This document shows, piece by piece, positions 38,891 to 50,302 of a stretch of DNA of 64,000 nt. The position numbers and the translations under genes are program-made. Source of the stretch: Sanderia malayensis. Its lineage: Eukaryota > Cnidaria > Scyphozoa > Semaeostomeae > Pelagiidae. Numbering within the stretch: the first letter of the stretch is position 1; the number at the start of each line of letters is the position of its first letter. The stretch spans positions 42,926 through 106,925 of the forward strand of contig RQOL01000429.1 in the NCBI GenBank assembly GCA_013076295.1, read 5' to 3'. The notes under the pieces are model-generated. The model saw only the letters and a list, made by a program, of their open reading frames with translations, was not told where the DNA came from and made no database searches.

Positions 38891-39889
38891 GAAACTAAGT
38901 GAAACCTACATCCAATTACTTGTTTCAGCGATTTTAACATTCGTTCACACTAATTGCACATGAATCTACATTATTACAGTTGAAACTAAGTGGAATAAAC
39001 ATGGATTACCTTGTTTTCAGAGATATGAACATTACTGCAGACCGATTGCACATGAATCCACGTTATTACAGCTGAAACTAAGTGAAATACACATGCATAT
39101 GCTTGTTTTTAGTGATATTAACATTGGTTGACACTAATTGCACATGACTTCACGTTATTACAGTGCAAACTAAATAAAATACACATGCAATTACTTGTTC
39201 TCAGAGATATTAACATTCGTTCACACTAATTGCATATGAATTCACGTTTTTGCAGGCGAAACTAAGAAAAATACACAGGCAATTACTTGATTTCAGGGAT
39301 ATTAACATTCGTCCAGCCTAGTTGCACATGAATCCACGTTATTGCAGTTGAAACTAAGTAAAATGCACATGCATTTTCTTGTTTTCAGTGATATCAATTT
39401 TCGTTCATAACACTTGCACATGAAATCCCAATTTTGTAGCTGAAACTAAGTGAAATACACATGCATTGGCTTGTTTTCAGTGATATTAACATTCGTTCAC
39501 ACTAATTGCACATGAATCTACATTATTACAGTTGAAACTAAGTGAAATACACATGCATGTGTTTGTTTTTAGTGACATTAACATTCGTTCACACTAATTG
39601 TACTTGAATCCGCGTTCTTAAAGTTGAAACTAAGTGAAATACACATGCATATGCTTGTTTTCAGTGATATTAACATTGGTTGACACTAATTGCCCATGAA
39701 TTCAGGTTATTACAGTTGAAACTAAATAAAATACACATGCAATTATATGTTTTCAGTGATTATAACAATCGTTCACACGATTGCACATTAATCTGCGTTA
39801 TGACAGTTGAAACTAAGTGAAATGCACATGGATTAACTTGTTTTCAGTGATATTAGCATTCGTTCACACTAATTACACATGAATTGACG
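38891..39889 (+). repeat. Satellite monomers at the left/right array transition
   Basis: About 11 monomers linking left-side and right-side subtypes. The section from 38,900 to 39,470 resembles 34,600-35,310 (GAACATTACTGCAGACCG and CAATTTTGTAGCTG monomers). From about 39,700 the CAATTATATG / ACAATCGTTCACACG monomers match 52,610 onwards. No unrelated sequence. Confidence 0.78.
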
Positions 39890-40554
39890 TTATTACGGTT
39901 GAAACTAAGAAAAATACACATGCATTTGTTTGTTGTGATATTAAATAAACATGCATATGCTTGTTTTTAGTGATATTAACATTTAACATTAACACTAATT
40001 GCATAGGAATTCACGTTTTTACAGTCGAAACTAAGAAAGTACACATGCATTTAATGGTCTTCAGTGACGTTAAGTTTCGTTCACACTAATTGCCCTTGAA
40101 TCCACATTATTAAAGTTGAAACTAAATCAAATACACATGCCTTTGCTTGTTTTCAATGATATCAACATTCGTTCCTACTAATTGCAAATGACTTCACGTT
40201 ATTACAGTGCAAACTAATTAAAATACACATGCAATTACTTGTTTTCAGTGATATTAACATTCGTTCCCGCTAGTTGCACATTAATCCACGTTATTGCAGT
40301 TGAAACTAAAAAAGAAAAATGTATTTTCTTTTGTTTCGGTGATATCAATTTTCGTTCACACTAATTGCACATGAATCTACATTACTACAGTTGAAACTAA
40401 GTGGAACACACATGGATTAGCTTGTTGTCAGTGATATTAACATTGGTTCACACTAATTGCCGATGAATTGACGTTATGACGGTTGAAACTACGTGAAATA
40501 CACGTGCAGTTGCTTGTTTTCAGTGATATTAAGATTCGTTCACACTGCTTTGCA

Positions 40555-40730
40555 CATGAATTCACGTTATTACAGTTGAAACTAAGTGAAATACACATGC
40601 ATATGCTTGTTTTTAGTGATATTAACATTGGTTGCACATGAATTCACGTTATTACAGTTGAAACTAAGTGAAATACACATGCATATGCTTGTTTTTAGTG
40701 ATATTAACATTGGTTGACACTAATTGCCCA
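40555..40730 (+). repeat. Duplicated monomer of 82 bp
   Basis: The TTACAGTTGAAACTAAGTG / CATATGCTTGTTTTTAGTG unit is present twice in a row, the second time starting from GGTTGCACATGAATTC with ten bases missing after GGTTG. The copy at 43,840-43,920 has the unit only once. The extra 82 bp accounts for the difference between the 3,269-bp and 3,187-bp offsets on its two sides. Confidence 0.82.
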
Positions 40731-40861
40731 TGAATTCACGTTATTAAAGCTGAAACTAAGTGAAATACACAGGCATGAGCTTGTTTTCATTGGTATTAAG
40801 TTTCGTTCACACTGTTTTGCATATGAATTCACGTTATTGCAGTTGAAACTAAGAAAAATAC

Positions 40862-40957
40862 ACATGCATTTGTTTGTTGTGATATTAAATAAACATGCAT
40901 ATGCTTGTTTTTAGTGATATTAACATTTAACATTAACACTAATTGCATAGGAATTCA
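40862..40957 (+). repeat. Truncated 31-bp monomer with AACATT expansion
   Basis: Two ACATGCAT landmarks are only 31 bp apart (40,862 and 40,893), so 61 bp of the monomer are missing; the joint reads TTGTTGTGATATTAAATAAAC. The next unit carries AACATTTAACATTAACAC where other monomers have AACATTGGTTGACAC, a small expansion of AACATT. The pair is seen about 13 times between 39.9 and 62.1 kb and, as far as I could see, nowhere to the left. In some copies AATAAAC is AATACAC (46,980, 49,979, 54,070), which gives two sublineages. Confidence 0.87.
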
Positions 40958-41251
40958 CGTTTTTACAGTCGAAACTAAGAAAGTACACATGCATTTAATT
41001 GTCTTCAGTGACGTTAAGTTTCGTTCACACTAATTGCACTTGAATCCACATTATTAAAGTTGAAACTAAATCAAATACACATGCCTTTGCTTGTTTTCAA
41101 TGATATGAACATTCGTTCCTACTAATTGCAAATGACTCCACGTTATTACAGTGCAAACTAATTAAAATACACATGCAATTATTTGTTTTCAGTGATATTA
41201 ACATTCGTTCCCGCTAGTTGCACATGACTCCACGTTATTGCAGTTGAAACT

Positions 41252-41264
41252 AAAAAAGAAAAAT
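41252..41264 (+). repeat. A-tract marker monomer
   Basis: The GTGAAATACACATGCAT part of the monomer is replaced by A6GA5 followed by TGTAT. The same A-tract (A6GA5, or a plain run of 5-10 A) occurs at about 40,308, 43,578, 47,721, 48,726, 51,543, 52,182, 53,772, 54,901, 55,814, 57,307, 59,617, 60,530, 61,441 and 62,940. In each case a TTGTTTTC(A/G)GTGATATCAATTTTCG-like segment follows. It is confined to the right part of the window. Run-length differences between copies fit polymerase slippage or homopolymer sequencing error. Confidence 0.88.
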
Positions 41265-41470
41265 GTATTTTCTTGTTTTCGGTGATATCAATTTTCGTTC
41301 ACACTAATTGCACATCAATCTACATTACTCCAGTTGAAACTAAGTGGAACACACATGGATTAGCTTGTTGTCAGTGATATTAACATTGGTTCACACTAAT
41401 TGCCGATGAATTGACGTTATGACGGTTGAAACTACGTGAAATACACGTGCAGTTGCTTGTTTTCAGTGAT

Positions 41471-43190
41471 ATTAACATTCGTCTACACTAATTGCACATA
41501 AATCCACGTTATTACAGTAGAAAGTAAGTGAAATACACATGGATTTGCTATTTTTCAGTGAGATTACCTTCGTTCACACTAATTCCACATGAATCCACGT
41601 TATTGTAGTTGAAACTAAGTCAGATACACATGCATTTGTCTGTTTTCAGTGATATTAACATTCGTTCGCTCTAATTGCACATGAATTCACGTTATTAAAG
41701 CTGAAACTAAATAAAATACACATGCAATTACTTGTTTTCAATGATTATAACATTCTTTCACACTAATTGCATATGAATTCACGTATTTACAGTCGAAGCT
41801 AAGAAAGTACACATGCAATTACTTGTTTTCAATGATATTAACATTCGTTCATGCTAATGGCACACGAAGCAAAGATATTACAGTTGAAACTAAATCAAAT
41901 ACACATGCCTTTGCTTGTTTTCAAAGATATCAACATTCGTTCCTACTAATTGCACATGATTTCACGTTATTACTGTGCAAACTAATTAAAATACACATGC
42001 AATTACTTGTTTTCAGTGATGTTAACATTCGTTCACACTAATTGCATTTGAATTCACGTTTTTACAGCCGAAACTAAGTAAAATACACATGCAATTGTTT
42101 CTTTTCATTGACATTAACATTCGTTCGCACTAATTGCACATGAATTCACGTTATTACAGCTGAAACTAAGTAAAATGCACCAGCAATTACTTGCTTTCAG
42201 CGATATTAACATTCTTTCATACTCTTTGTACATGAAACCACGTTATTACAGTTGAAACTAAGTGAAACACACCTGCATTTGTTTGTTTTCAGTGACATTA
42301 ACATTCGATCACTCTAATTACATATGAATCCACGTTATTACAGTTGAAACTAAGTGAAATACACATGCATATGCTTGTTTTCAGTGATATTAACATTGGT
42401 TGACACAACTTGCCCATGAATTCAGGTTATTACAGCTGAATCTAAGTGAAATACACAAGCATATGCTTGTTTTCAGTGATATTAACATTCGTCTACCCTA
42501 TTTGCACACGAATTCACGTTATTACAGTTGAAACTATATGAAATACACATGCATTTGTTTGTTTTCAGTGACATTCACATTCGTTCACACTAATTGCACT
42601 TGAATCCACGTTATCAAAGTTGAAACTAAGTGAAATACACATGCATATGCTTGTTTTCAGTGATATTAACATTGGTTAACACTAATTGCTAATGAATTCA
42701 CGTTATTACAGCTGAAACTATGTAAAATACACAAGCATATGCTTGTTTTCAGAGATATTGACATTCGTTGACACTGATTGCGCATGAATTCATGTTATTA
42801 CAGCTGAAACTAAGTAAAATACACAAGCAATTACTTGTTTTCAATTTGATTACCTTCGTTCACATTCTTTGTACATGAAACCCCGTTATTGTAGTTGAAA
42901 CTAAGTCAAAGAGACATGCGTTGGCTTGTTTTCAGTGATATTAACATTCGGTCACACTAATTGCACATGAATTCAGGTTATTACAGTTGAAACTAAATAA
43001 AGTACACATGCAATTACTTCTTTTTAGTGATTATAACATTTTTCCCACGATTGCACATTAATCTGCGTTATGACAGTTGAAAATAAGTGAAATACACATG
43101 GATTAGCTTGTTTTCAGTTATATTAACATTCGTTCACACTAATTGCACATGAATTGACATAATTACGGTTGAAACTAAGTGAAAGACACA
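41471..43190 (+). repeat. Long-range block R5, left copy
   Basis: Repeated at about 44,385-46,104 with an offset of 2,913-2,914 for most of its length: TAGAAAGTAAG at 41,518 and 44,431, TGACACAACT at 42,401 and 45,315, TCAATTTGATTACC at 42,841 and 45,755. Private variants include CACACGAAGCAAAG, TCACTCTAATTACATATG and GATTGCGCATGAATTCATG. Near the right end the offset drops to about 2,904 through small deletions in the right copy. Confidence 0.9.
42455..42470. repeat. 16-bp perfect palindrome in a monomer subtype
   Basis: ACAAGCATATGCTTGT equals its own reverse complement. It arises when the monomer has CACAAGC instead of CACATGC and CATATGC instead of CATTTGC. Other exact copies are at 469-484, 6,343-6,358, 42,731-42,746, 45,369-45,384 and 47,273-47,288. 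It usually lies in the monomer that follows TGAATCTAAGTG. It could be a protein-binding dyad or simply a by-product of two substitutions. Confidence 0.85.
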
Positions 43191-44384
43191 TGCATTTGTT
43201 TGTTGTGATATTAAATAAACATGCATATGCTTGTTTTTAGTGGTATTAACATTTAACATTAACACTAATTGCATAGGAATTCACGTTTTTACAGTCGAAA
43301 CTAAGAAAGTACACATGCATTTATTTGTCTTCAGTGACGTTAAGTTTCGTTCACACTAATTGCACTTGAATCCACATTATTAAAGTTGAAACTAAATCAA
43401 ATACACATGCCTTTGCTTGTTTTCAATGATATGAACATTCGTTCCTACTAATTGCAAATGACTCCACGTTATTACAGTGCAAACTAATTAAAATACACAT
43501 GCAATTACTTGTTTTCAGTGATATTAACATTCGTTCCCGCTAGTTGCACATGACTCCACGTTATTGCAGTTGAAACTAAAAAAGAAAAATGTATTTTCTT
43601 GTTTTCGGTGATATCAATTTTCGTTCACACTAATTGCACATCAATCTACATTACTCCAGTTGAAACTAAGTGGAACACACATGGATTAGCTTGTTGTCAG
43701 TGATATTAACATTGGTTCACACTAATTGCCGATGAATTGACGTTATGACGGTTGAAACTACGTGAAATACACGTGCAGTTGCTTGTTTTCAGTGATATTA
43801 AGATTCGTTCACACTGCTTTGCACATGAATTCCCGTTATTACAGTTGAAACTAAGTGAAATACACATGCATATGCTTGTTTTTAGTGATATTAACATTGG
43901 TTGACACTAATTGCCCATGAATTCACGTTATTAAAGCTGAAACTAAGTGAAATACACAAGCATGAGCTTGTTTTCATTGGTATTAAGTTTCGTTCACACT
44001 GTTTTGCATATGAATTCACGTTATTGCAGTTGAAACTAAGAAAAATACACATGCATTTGTTTGTTGTTATATTAAATAAACATGCATATGCTTGTTTTTA
44101 GTGATATTAACATTTAACATTAACACTAATTGCATAGGAATTCACGTTTTTACAGTCGAAACTAAGAAAGTACACATGCATTTAATTGTCTTCAGTGACG
44201 TTAAGTTTCGTTCACACTAATTGCACTTGAATCCACATTATTAAAGTTGAAACTAAGTGAAATACACATGCATATGCTTGTTTTCAGTGATATTAACATT
44301 GGTTGACACTAATTGCCCATACATTCACGTTATTACAGCTGAATCTAAGTGAAATGCACAAGCATATGCTTGTTTTCAGTGATA
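43191..44384 (+). repeat. Third and partial fourth copies of block R4
   Basis: TGTTGTGATA at 43,201 starts the third copy of the block at 39,890-41,470. A fourth begins at TGTTGTTATATTAAATA, 44,062, but is cut short near 44,250 where CATTATTAAAGTTGAAACTAA goes on with GTGAAATAC instead of ATCAAATAC; about three monomers are missing compared with the left copy (offset 3,187 before the point, 2,913 after). About 44,030-44,930 is also copied at 52,815-53,715, offset 8,784. Confidence 0.88.
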
Positions 44385-46104
44385 TTAACATTCGTCTACA
44401 CTAATTGCACATAAATCCACGTTATTACAGTAGAAAGTAAGTGAAATACACATGGATTTGCTATTTTTCAGTGAGATTACCTTCGTTCACACTAATTCCA
44501 CATGAATCCACGTTATTGTAGTTGAAACTAAGTCAGATACACATGCATTTGTCTGTTTTCAGTGATATTAACATTCGTTCGCTCTAATTGCACATGAATT
44601 CACGTTATTAAATCTGAAACTAAATAAAATACACATGCAATTACTTGTTTTCAGTGATTATAACATTCTTTCACACTAATTGCATATGAATTCACGTATT
44701 TACAGTCGAAGCTAAGAAAGTACACATGCAATTACTTGTTTTCAATGATATTAACATTCGTTCATGCTAATGGCACACGAAGCAAAGATATTACAGTTGA
44801 AACTAAATCAAATACACATGCCTTTGCTTGTTTTCAATGATATCAACATTCGTTCCTACTAATTGCACATGATTTCACGTTATTACTGTGCAAACTAATT
44901 AAAATACACATGCAATTACTTGTTTTCAGTGATGTTAACATTCGTTCACACTAATTGCATTTGAATTCACGTTTTTACAGCCGAAACTAAGTAAAATACA
45001 CATGCAATTGTTTCTTTTCATTGACATTAACATTCGTTCGCACTAATTGCACATGAATTCACGTTATTACAGCTGAAACTAAGTAAAATGCACCAGCAAT
45101 TAATTGCTTTCAGCGATATTAACATTCTTTCATACTCTTTGTCCATTAAAACCACGTTATTACAATTGAAACTAAGTGAAACACACCTGCATTTGTTTGT
45201 TTTCAGTGACATTAACATTCGATCACTCTAATGACATATGAATCCACGTTATTACAGTTGAAACTAAGTGAAATACACATGCATATGCTTGTTCTCAGTG
45301 ATATTAACATTGGTTGACACAACTTGCCCATGAATTCAGGTTATTACAGCTGAATCTAAGTGAAATACACAAGCATATGCTTGTTTTCAGTGATATTAAC
45401 ATTCGTCTACCCTATTTGCACACGAATTCACGTTATTACAGTTGAAACTAAGTGAAATACACATGCATTTGTTTGTTTTCAGTGACATTCACATTCGTTC
45501 ACACTAATTGCACTTGAATCCGCGTTTTTAAAGTTGAAACTAAGTGAAATACACATGCATATGCTTGTTTTCAGTGATATTAACATTGGTTGACACTAAT
45601 TGCTAATGAATTCACGTTATTACAGCTGAAACTATGTAAAATACACAAGCATATGCTTGTTTTCAGAGATATTGACATTCGTTGACACTGATTGCACATG
45701 AATTCATGTTATTACAGCTGAAACTAAGTAAAATACACAAGCAATTACTTGTTTTCAATTTGATTACCTTCGTTCACATTCTTTGTACATGAAACCCGTT
45801 ATTGTAGTTGAAACTAAGTCAAAGAGACATGCGTTGGCTTGTTTTCAGTGATATTAACATTCGGTCACACTAATTGCACATGAATTCAGGTTATTACAGT
45901 TGAAACTAAATAAAGTACACATGCAATTACTTCTTTTTAGTGATTATAACATTCTTTCACATGATTGCACATTAATCTGCGTTATGACAGTTGAAAATAA
46001 GTGAAATACACATGGATTAGCTTGTTTTCAGCGATATTAACATTCGTTCACACTAATTGCACATGAATTGACGTAATTACGGTTGAAACTAAGTGAAAGA
46101 CACA
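44385..46104 (+). repeat. Long-range block R5, right copy
   Basis: Second copy of 41,471-43,190 (offset about 2.91 kb). Small differences from the left copy are AATTAATTGC for AATTACTTGC, TGTCCATTAAAACC for TGTACATGAAACC, and GAAACCCGTT for GAAACCCCGTT. Parts of this block turn up again at about 57,660-58,100 and 63,300 to the window end. Confidence 0.9.
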
Positions 46105-47305
46105 TGCATTTGTTTTTTTTCAGTGACATTAACACTCGTTCACACTAATTGCACTTGAATCCACGTTATTAAAGTTGAAACTAAGTAAAATACACTTGCA
46201 TATGCTTGTTTTTAGTGATATTAACATTGGTTGACACTAATTGCCCATGAATTCACGTTATTACAGCGGAAACTAAGTGAAATACACAAGAATGAGCTTG
46301 TTTTCATTGATATTAATATTCGTTCACACTGTTTTGCACATGAGTTCCCGTTATTGCAGTTGAAACTAAGAAAAATACACATGCATTTGTTTGTTGTGAT
46401 AATAAATACACATGCATATGCTTGTTTTTGTGATATTAACATTTAACATTAACACTAATTGCATATGAATTCACGTTTTTACAGTCGAAACTAAGAAAGT
46501 ACACATGCATTTTCTTGTTTTCAGTGATATAAATTTTCGTTCAAACTACTTGCACATGAAATCCCAATATTATGGCTGAAACTAAGTAAAATACACATGG
46601 AATTTCTTGTTTTGAGTGATTTTAACATTCGTTCACACTAATTGCACATGAACTCACATTATTACAGCTGAAACTAAATAAAATATACATGCATTTGTTT
46701 GTCTTCAGTGACGTTAACATTCGTTCACACTAATTGCACTTGAATCCACGTTATTAAAGTTGAAACTAAGTGAAATACATACGCATATGCTTGTTTTCAG
46801 TTATATTAACATTGGTTGACACTAATTGCCCATGAATTCACGTTATTACAGCTGAAACTAAGTGAAATACACAAGCATGAGCTTGTTTTCATTGATATTA
46901 AGGTTCGTTCACACTGCTTTGCATATGAATAAACGTAATTGCAGTTGAAACTAAGAAAAATACACATGCATTTGTTTGTTGTGATATTAAATACACAAGC
47001 ATATGCTTGTTTTTAGTGATATTAACATTTAACATTAACACTAATTGCATAGGAATTCACGTTTTTACAGTCGAAATTAAGAAAGTACACATGCATTTTC
47101 TTGTTTTCAGTGATATAAATTTTCGTTCAAACTACTTGCACATGAAATCCCAATATTATGGCTGAAACTAAGTAAAATACACATGGAATTTCTTGTTTTG
47201 AGTGATTTTAACATTCGTTCACACTAATTGCCCATGAATTCACGTTATTACAGCTGAATCTAAGTGAAATACACAAGCATATGCTTGTTTTCAGTGATAT
47301 TAACA
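46105..47305 (+). repeat. Long-range block R6, first copy
   Basis: Repeated at 49,118-50,302 (offset 2,997) and, for its first part, at about 58,240-59,015 (offset 9,120 from the second copy). CAGTGACATTAACACTCG lies at 46,121 and 49,118. The order is a CACTCGTTCACAC monomer, the CAGCGGAAACTAAG and CATGAGCTTG pair, the truncated 31-bp unit, the CCAATATTATGG monomer, GTCTTCAGTGACG, then a second truncated unit and a second CCAATATTATGG monomer. The 71-73-codon open frames at the start of each copy overlap one another on opposite strands and are not genes. Confidence 0.9.
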
Positions 47306-49117
47306 TTCGTTCACACTAATTGCACATGAATTCACGTTATTACAGATGAAATTAAATAAAATACACATGCAATTACTTGTTTTCAGTGATTATAACATTC
47401 TTTCACACTAATTGCATATGAATTCACGTTTTTACAGTCGAAACTAAGAAAGTACACATGCAATTACTTGTTTTCAGTGATATTAACATTCGTTCACGCT
47501 AATTGCACACGAAGCAACGCCATTACAGTTGAAACTAAATCAAATACACATGCCTTTGCTTGTTTTCAAAGATATCAACATTCGTTCCTACTAATTGCAC
47601 ATGACTTCACGCTATTACAGTGCAAACTAATTAAAATACACATGCAATTACTTGTTTTCAGTGATATTAACATTCGTTCACGCTAGTTGCACATGAATCC
47701 ACGTCATTGCAGTTGAAACTAAAAAAAATGTATTTTGTTGTTTTCAGTGATATCAATTTTCGTTTACACTAATTCCCCATGAATCTACATTATTACAGTT
47801 GAAACTAAGTGGAATACACATGGATTAGCTTGTTTTCAGTGATATTAACATTGGTTCACACTAATTGCAGATGAATTGACGTTATGACGGTTGAAACTAG
47901 GTGAAAAACACATGCATTTTTTTATTTTCAGTGATATTAACATTCGTTCGCACTAATTGCATTTGAATTCGCGTTTTTACAGCCGAAACTAAGTAAAATA
48001 CACAAGCAATTACTTGCTTTCAGCGATATTAACATTTTTTCACACTCTTTGTACATGAAACCACGTTATTAAAGTTAAAACTAAGTAAAATACACTTGCA
48101 TATGCTTGTTTTTAGTGATATTAACATTGGTTGACACTAATTGCCCATGAATTCACGTTATTACAGCGGAAACTAAGTGAAATACACATGAATTTGCTTG
48201 TTTTCAGTGATATTAACATTGCTGCACACTAATTGCACATGAATTCACGTTATTACAGCTGAAACTAAATAAAATACACATGCAATTACTTGATTTCAGT
48301 GATTATAACATTCTTTCACACTAATTGCGCATCAATCTACGCTTTTACAGTTGAAACTAATTGAAATACACATGGATTAGCTTGCTTTCAGTGTTATTAA
48401 CATTCGTTCACACAATTTGCACATGAATTCACGTTATCACAGTTGAAACTAAGTGAAATACACATGGAATTTCTTGTTTTGAGTGATTTTAACATTCGCT
48501 CACACTAATTGCCCATGAATTCACGTTATTACAGCTGAATCTAAGTAAAATACACAAGCATATGCTTGTTTTCAGTGATATTAAAATTCGTCTACACTAA
48601 TTGCACATAAATCCACGTTATTACCGTTGAAACTATATGAAATACACATGGATTTGCTTTTTTTCAGTGAGATTACCTTCGTTCACACTAATTCCACATG
48701 AATCCACGTTATTGCAGTTGAAACTAAAAAAAAGTGCATTTTGTTGTTTTCAGTGATATCAATTTTCGTTTACACTAATTGCACATGAATCTACATTATT
48801 GCAGTTGAAACTAAGCGGAATACACATGGATTAGCTTGTTTTCAGTGATATTAACATTGGTTCACACTAATTGCAGATGAAATGACGTTATGACGGTTGA
48901 AACTAGGTGAAAAACACATGCATTTCTTTATTTTCAGTGATATTAACATTCGTTCGCACTAATTGCATATGAATTCATGTTTTTACAGTGGAAACTAAGC
49001 AAATACACATGCAATTACTTGTTTTCAGTGATTATAACATTCTTTCACACTAATTGCATATGACTTCACGCTATTACAGTGCAAACTAATTAAAATACAC
49101 ATGCAATTACTTGTTTT
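47306..49117 (+). repeat. Satellite monomers of right-side subtypes
   Basis: About 20 monomers. The CACACGAAGCAACG, CATGCCTTTGC, A-tract (47,721) series is shared with 51.2, 53.5, 54.6, 55.6, 57.1, 59.4, 61.2 and 62.7 kb. About 48,054-48,430 matches 51,601-51,980 (offset 3,547), and about 48,450-49,020 matches 50,166-50,650 with one gap (GAGTGATTTTAACATTCGCT at 48,481 and 50,197). No unrelated sequence. Confidence 0.82.
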
Positions 49118-50302
49118 CAGTGACATTAACACTCGTTCACACTAATTGCACTTGAATGCACGTTATTAAAGTTGAAACTAAGTGAAATACACTTGCATAT
49201 GCTTGTTTTTAGTGATATTAACATTGGTTGACACTAATTGCCCATGAATTCACGTTATTACAGCGGAAACTAAGTGAAATACACAAGCATGAGCTTGTTT
49301 TCTTTGATATTAATATTCGTTCACACTGTTTTGCACATGAGTTCACGTTATTGCAGTTGAAACAAAGAAAAATACACATGCATTTGTTTGTTGTGATATT
49401 AAATTCACATGCATATGCTTGTTTTTGTGATATTAACATTTAACATTAACACTAATTGCTTATGAATTCACGTTTCTACAGTCGAAACTGAGAAACTACA
49501 CATGCATTTTCTTGTTTTCAGTGATATAAATTTTCGTTCACACTACTTGCACATGAAATCCCAATATTATGGCTGAAACTAAGTAAAATACACATGGAAT
49601 TTCTTGTTTTGAGTGATTTTAACATTCGTTCACACTAATTGCACATGAACTCACATTATTACAGCTGAAACTAAATAAAATACACATGCATGTGTTTGTC
49701 TTCAGTGACGTTAACATTTGTTCACACTAATTGCACTTGAATCCAGGTTATTAAAGTTGAAACTAAGTGAAATACATACGCATATGCTTGTTTTCAGTTA
49801 TATTAACATTGGTTGACACTAATTGCCCATGAATTCGCGTTATTACAGCTGAAACTAAGTGAAATACACAAGCATGAGCTTGTTTTCATTGATATTAAGG
49901 TTCGTTCACACTGCTTTGCATATGAATAAACGTAATTGCAGTTGAAACTAAGAAAAATACACATGCATTTGTTTGTTGTGATATTAAATACACAAGCATA
50001 TGCTTGTTTTTAGTGATATTAACATTTAACATTAACACTAATTGCATAGGAATTCACGTTTTTACAGTCGAAACTAAGAAAGTACACATGCATTTTCTTG
50101 TTTTCAGTTATATAAATTTTCGTTCACACTACTTGCACATGAAATCCCAATATTATGGCTGAAACTAAGTAAAATACACATGGAATTTCTTGTTTTGAGT
50201 GATTTTAACATTCGCTCACACTAATTGCCCATGAATTCACGTTATTACAGCTGAATCTAAGTAAAATACACAAGCATATGCTTGTTTTCAGTGATATTAA
50301 AA
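49118..50302 (+). repeat. Long-range block R6, second copy
   Basis: Copy of 46,121-47,305 at a constant offset of 2,997. It diverges near 50,302, where this copy has AAAATTCGTCTACAC and the first has AACATTCGTTCACAC. Confidence 0.9.

Larger units (their letters stand above)
39890..41470 (+). repeat. Block R4 in two copies, about 944 bp apart
   Basis: TGTTGTGATATTAAATA lies at 39,931 and 40,875. Both copies run through the truncated monomer, the AACATT expansion, a GTCTTCAGTGACG monomer, CATGCCTTTGC, the A-tract monomer (40,308 and 41,252), ACATTACT(A/C)CAG and the GCCGATGAATTGACG / CGTGCAGTTGC pair. A third copy is at about 43,190-43,800. The copies differ mainly by single substitutions, such as TTAATGGTC against TTAATTGTC. 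Confidence 0.88.
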
